This document shows, piece after piece, positions 20,686-22,770 of a stretch of DNA of 22,770 nucleotides. The position numbers and the translations under genes are program-made. Source of the stretch: Planctomycetota bacterium (GTDB lineage Bacteria > Planctomycetota > UBA1135 > UBA2386); the NCBI GenBank assembly GCA_003235605.1, contig QJVU01000616.1:1-22770 (forward strand), read 5' to 3'. Within the stretch, counting starts at the first letter, position 1; every line of letters starts with the position of its first letter. The notes beneath the pieces are model-generated. The model was not told where the DNA came from. It did no database searches and saw only the letters and a program-made list of their open reading frames with translations.

Positions 20686-21312
20686 ATGCAACCCGAGTCG
20701 GCGCACTGGAAGGGCATCCACTCGCGCCAGTTTCGTGACTGGGTGCGTACGTGCGCGTCCGTGCCTCACTCTCGCCAGTCGCCGGCGGACGAGCTCCTCG
20801 CGGAACACCATCTGGCAGCTGGAGTGATCCTGGCAATGGAGGAGGGTGCCGACCGGCTTCTCCACGGCTCGCCGATCCGCGGGTTCTGGCGCCGCACGGT
20901 CGAGTTCATCGGCAACTTCATGCACCTGGTGCACCGCACAAAAGAGACACATTGTTTCTCGGCGGTCGTCGGTGCCGGCGTGCTTCCGTTGGCGGAGTCG
21001 GTCACGCTGCAGCAGGAGCACGATGACGCCAAGCAGACCACACTCGAGCTCATCGACACGGTCGAGGCCGGGGATTGGAAGGGAGCGTACCGGCACGTGG
21101 CCTACTACGCGCACGTGATGCGCCCCCACATGGAGCACGAGGAGCAAACCCTCATCCGCGCAGTGAACAGCGTGGATCCGCGGACCCAAGCCGCCCTGAG
21201 TGCCGCCTTCCAACAGGTCGAGGCAACCGTCATGCGCGGGCGGAGTCGGAAGTACTATCTCGACCTGGCCCGACAGATGTGCAGCGAAACAGGGGTCGAG
21301 CATCCCTTGTAG
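20686..21312 (+). CDS. Hemerythrin-like (HHE) protein
   Basis: This 208-residue helical protein has the spacing of histidine and acidic residues of a hemerythrin-type four-helix bundle: LLAEHHLAAG (His41/42), FMHLVHRTKETHCF (His80, His83, Glu87), LQQEHDDAKQ (His112) and YAHVMRPHMEHEEQTL (His143, His148, Glu152). The probable role is binding a diiron centre that senses, stores or handles oxygen, NO or iron. It begins 36 nt after the globin-coupled cyclase and is probably co-transcribed with it. The stop lies only 9 nt from the convergent ACT gene's stop. No signal peptide is present. Exact ligands cannot be fixed without an alignment. Confidence 0.8.
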   Translation: MQPESAHWKGIHSRQFRDWVRTCASVPHSRQSPADELLAEHHLAAGVILAMEEGADRLLHGSPIRGFWRRTVEFIGNFMHLVHRTKETHCFSAVVGAGVLPLAESVTLQQEHDDAKQTTLELIDTVEAGDWKGAYRHVAYYAHVMRPHMEHEEQTLIRAVNSVDPRTQAALSAAFQQVEATVMRGRSRKYYLDLARQMCSETGVEHPL

Positions 21313-21321
21313 GGAAGCTCT

Positions 21322-21705
21322 CTACAGCCCGCTGAGGACCTTCTTTGCGCGCTTGGGGTCGTTGACCGTGAACCCCATCTGGATCAGGGGCTCGTCGCGA
21401 GCCAGTATGTACATGGACTGGATGTCCACGCCTGCATCGCCGAGGCGCTGAGCGAGGTCAGCGATCTGCCCAGGCTCGTTCTCGAGCAGTTCGCTGAGGA
21501 TCTCGGCTTCCTCGAACTGGATGCGGGCGTCTTCCAGCGCCGAGCGACATGCCGCGGCGTCGTCGGCCACCAGGCAGAGGATCGCCTTGTTGGCCTCGGA
21601 GATGCCGGCCACGGACTTCAGGTTGACTCTGCGCTCGGCCAGCAGGGCCGCGACGCGCGCGAGTTCGCCGGCTCTGTGGGTAAGCGTCACGCGGAATTCC
21701 TTCAT
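21322..21705 (-). CDS. Tandem ACT-domain protein
   Basis: This 127-residue protein consists of two ACT modules: residues 1-66 (FRVTLTHRAGELARVAALLAERRVNLKSVAGIS) and about 70-127 (LENEPGQIADLAQRLGDAGVDIQSMYIL). Both have the Gly-x-[LI] turn, amphipathic helix and Gly/Asn/Asp before the next strand. Stand-alone ACT proteins bind amino acids and act as small regulators. The ligand here is unknown. The ATG has GGAGG about 4 nt upstream. The gene is divergent from a TetR gene, and a TACAAT -10 box and a perfect inverted repeat lie upstream, so control by that TetR protein is plausible. Confidence 0.87.
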   Translation of the reverse strand: MKEFRVTLTHRAGELARVAALLAERRVNLKSVAGISEANKAILCLVADDAAACRSALEDARIQFEEAEILSELLENEPGQIADLAQRLGDAGVDIQSMYILARDEPLIQMGFTVNDPKRAKKVLSGL

Positions 21706-21738
21706 GGGACCTCCGTCGTCCCTGCGCGCCCTGGTCAG

Positions 21739-21744
21739 ATTGTA
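21739..21744 (-). promoter_or_regulatory. Candidate -10 box for the ACT gene
   Basis: On the minus strand these bases read TACAAT, five of six matches to the sigma-70 -10 consensus, about 34 nt before the ACT start codon. A good -35 is not visible at 17 bp, where an inverted repeat occupies the spacer instead. Confidence 0.45.
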
Positions 21745-21745
21745 C

Positions 21746-21766
21746 CCACGAGCGGGCACCTCGTGG
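21746..21766. promoter_or_regulatory. Perfect inverted repeat, candidate TetR operator
   Basis: The arms CCACGAG (21746-21752) and CTCGTGG (21760-21766) are exact reverse complements separated by 7 nt. The element directly abuts the TACAAT -10 box of the ACT gene and lies 39 nt upstream of the divergent TetR start. TetR-family repressors typically bind short palindromes placed like this in the divergent region beside their own gene. Confidence 0.5.
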
Positions 21767-21805
21767 CAGCTAGCCGGTACACTGAGCGGGTAGACTGAAG
21801 CAGCC

Positions 21806-22417
21806 ATGAGCGACAAGACTGCTGCGGAGCTGTTCAGCGAGATCCCCGAGCCCAGGGATACCAGAGAGAGGATCCTGTTCACGGCACTCGACCTGTTCCA
21901 CTCGCAAGGGTTCCACGCGGTTGGCCTCGACCGGATCCTCGCCGAGGTAGGGGTGACAAAGACCACCTTCTACAACCACTTCGAGAGCCGGGATGCCCTG
22001 ATCTGCGACGCGATCAAGACCAGGGACCAGTGGGACCGCGCTGCGTTCGAGCGCAGGGTCCGGGAACGGGCCGGGTACGCGCCTCGCGACATGCTGCTGG
22101 CCATGTTCGACGTGCTGGACGAGTGGTTCACCCATGAGGACTTCCGCGGCTGCATCTTCCTCCATGCCTGCGCGGAGTTTCCTTCCCCGAACCATCCTGT
22201 GCACCGAGCTGCGGCGAGTCACTACGCGGTCTCGGAGGGGGATGTGGCCAAGATGGCGTCAGCTGCCGGCGTCTCACATCCCGAGACGCTGGCCAAGGAA
22301 TGGGTCCTGCTGCTGGAAGGAGCCATCACCCATCGGATGGCCACGGGGTTCGATCTGTCGGCCCGGGTCGCCAAGGGGATCGCAACGCGACTCCTCGACG
22401 CGGCCTCTGGGAGTTGA
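21806..22417 (+). CDS. TetR/AcrR-family transcriptional regulator
   Basis: This 203-residue protein has an N-terminal DNA-binding domain: DTRERILFTALDLFHSQGFHAVGLDRILAEVGVTKTTFYNHFESRDALI, with the helix-turn-helix at about 40-60. The C-terminal ligand-binding domain includes the segment RGCIFLHACAEFPSPNHPVHRAA. That segment is typical of a TetR subgroup whose ligands are generally small hydrophobic compounds; the ligand here is unknown. It is divergent from the ACT gene, precedes a membrane enzyme gene, and has operator-like repeats on both sides, so it is likely to be autoregulatory and to control one or both neighbours. The start is ATG, with no strong ribosome-binding site. Confidence 0.9.
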   Translation: MSDKTAAELFSEIPEPRDTRERILFTALDLFHSQGFHAVGLDRILAEVGVTKTTFYNHFESRDALICDAIKTRDQWDRAAFERRVRERAGYAPRDMLLAMFDVLDEWFTHEDFRGCIFLHACAEFPSPNHPVHRAAASHYAVSEGDVAKMASAAGVSHPETLAKEWVLLLEGAITHRMATGFDLSARVAKGIATRLLDAASGS

Positions 22418-22457
22418 CCCGGGGTCAAGCCACGCTGGACCTCGAGTCAAGCCAGGC
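22414..22457 (+). promoter_or_regulatory. Tandem operator-like palindromes downstream of the TetR gene
   Basis: TTGACCC-G-GGGTCAA (22414-22428) is a perfect 7-bp inverted repeat that overlaps the TetR stop codon. A diverged copy (TGGACCTCGAGTCAA, 22436-22450) follows exactly 22 bp later, about two helical turns. Each copy is followed by GCCACGC or GCCAGGC, so the whole 22-bp unit is repeated with 17 of 22 identities. A DNA-binding site for a dimeric regulator is the simplest reading. The 1-nt centre makes an RNA hairpin unlikely. The rest of 22458-22555 shows no further feature apart from a short AT-rich stretch near 22466-22474. Confidence 0.5.
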
Positions 22458-22555
22458 AGCACCCGTAGTAAATTCATTCGCGGTCAGCGGTTCCATACGG
22501 TTCCTGCGTCGGCGGCACGTCGTCGCCGGAGTCCTTCCAACACGGAGACAACGCA

Positions 22556-22770
22556 ATGGAAACCGTCGAACTCTTGACCCTGCTCTTCCTGCCCGCCTTT
22601 CTCGTTCTGGACCTGGTCTACCGGGCCCAGCCCTACGCTCCCACGAGGTTCTGGCGCCTGCGGGCGTTCCTCGTTTCCGCCCTGGTCTTCGGCCTCTCCA
22701 TCGGCATCACCATGTTCTGGGGAACGCTCCTCGAAGGCGTGAGCCTGATTGATGCCAGCGGTCTCGGCAC
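22556..22770 (+). CDS. N-terminal part of a membrane protein, probably sterol desaturase family
   Basis: Only the first 71 codons are in the window. The fragment has a hydrophobic first helix (VELLTLLFLPAFLVLDLVY), a polar loop AQPYAPTRFWRLR, a second helix (AFLVSALVFGLSIGITMFWGTLL) and the start of a SLIDASGLGT loop. From memory the FWRLR and LxD-x-SxLGT motifs occur in bacterial sterol-desaturase/fatty-acid-hydroxylase proteins, which are diiron membrane enzymes. The catalytic His motifs would lie beyond the window. The ATG has GGAG at 22544-22547, 8 nt upstream. It follows the TetR gene and the tandem palindromes, so regulation by that TetR protein is a reasonable inference. Confidence 0.65.
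   Translation, partial: METVELLTLLFLPAFLVLDLVYRAQPYAPTRFWRLRAFLVSALVFGLSIGITMFWGTLLEGVSLIDASGLG

Noticed and set aside
22300..22752. A 150-codon plus-strand frame running from inside the TetR gene into the last gene
   Set aside because: It overlaps the TetR coding sequence in another frame and lacks protein-like composition. The frame starting at 22556 has proper membrane helices and a ribosome-binding site.

Overview
The window is GC-rich bacterial DNA, tightly packed, with no tRNA, rRNA, CRISPR array or insertion sequence that I can see. The gene content fits Planctomycetota or a related deep-branching Gram-negative lineage: a complete MoxR/Bat aerotolerance-type operon, several HEAT-repeat envelope proteins, many lipoproteins, and a cysteine-containing protein of a type I associate with planctomycetes. 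I hold that assignment with moderate confidence only.

Left arm, minus strand, about 15.6 kb down to 0.17 kb. A 977-residue secreted HEAT-repeat protein is followed by the MoxR AAA+ ATPase. Then come a DUF58 protein, a membrane-anchored BatD/DUF4381-like lipoprotein, BatA, BatB, BatC and a single long ORF that joins BatD to BatE. From DUF58 to BatD-E every junction overlaps (ATGA, GTGA, TGATG or 13 nt), which points to one translationally coupled unit. Close behind lie a HEAT-repeat lipoprotein and a Cys-containing cytoplasmic protein. The arm ends with four lipoproteins: a 50-residue one, an LpoB-like penicillin-binding-protein activator, a COG3014-type protein and a small PEGA-domain protein. 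The arm therefore reads as an envelope-maintenance locus: a MoxR-driven set of vWA and TPR membrane proteins next to a peptidoglycan-synthase activator module.

Right arm, plus strand, 15.8 to 21.3 kb. It begins with an EamA-type transporter transcribed divergently from the HEAT gene. Next are a DUF4349 lipoprotein and a second lipoprotein, joined by an unusual 11-bp tandem repeat that carries several ribosome-binding sequences. A class 3 lipase without signal peptide and a small GYD-domain protein follow. A globin-coupled diguanylate cyclase then sits 36 nt ahead of a hemerythrin-like protein, so a haem oxygen/redox sensor making c-di-GMP lies next to a possible diiron oxygen-binding protein.

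The last 1.5 kb holds a two-domain ACT protein on the minus strand, a divergent TetR regulator, and the start of a membrane protein that is probably a sterol-desaturase-family enzyme. The ACT/TetR intergenic region carries a perfect 7-7-7 inverted repeat beside a TACAAT -10 box. A second operator-like element, two 22-bp near-copies of a TTGACC...GGTCAA palindrome, overlaps the TetR stop codon and precedes the desaturase-like gene.
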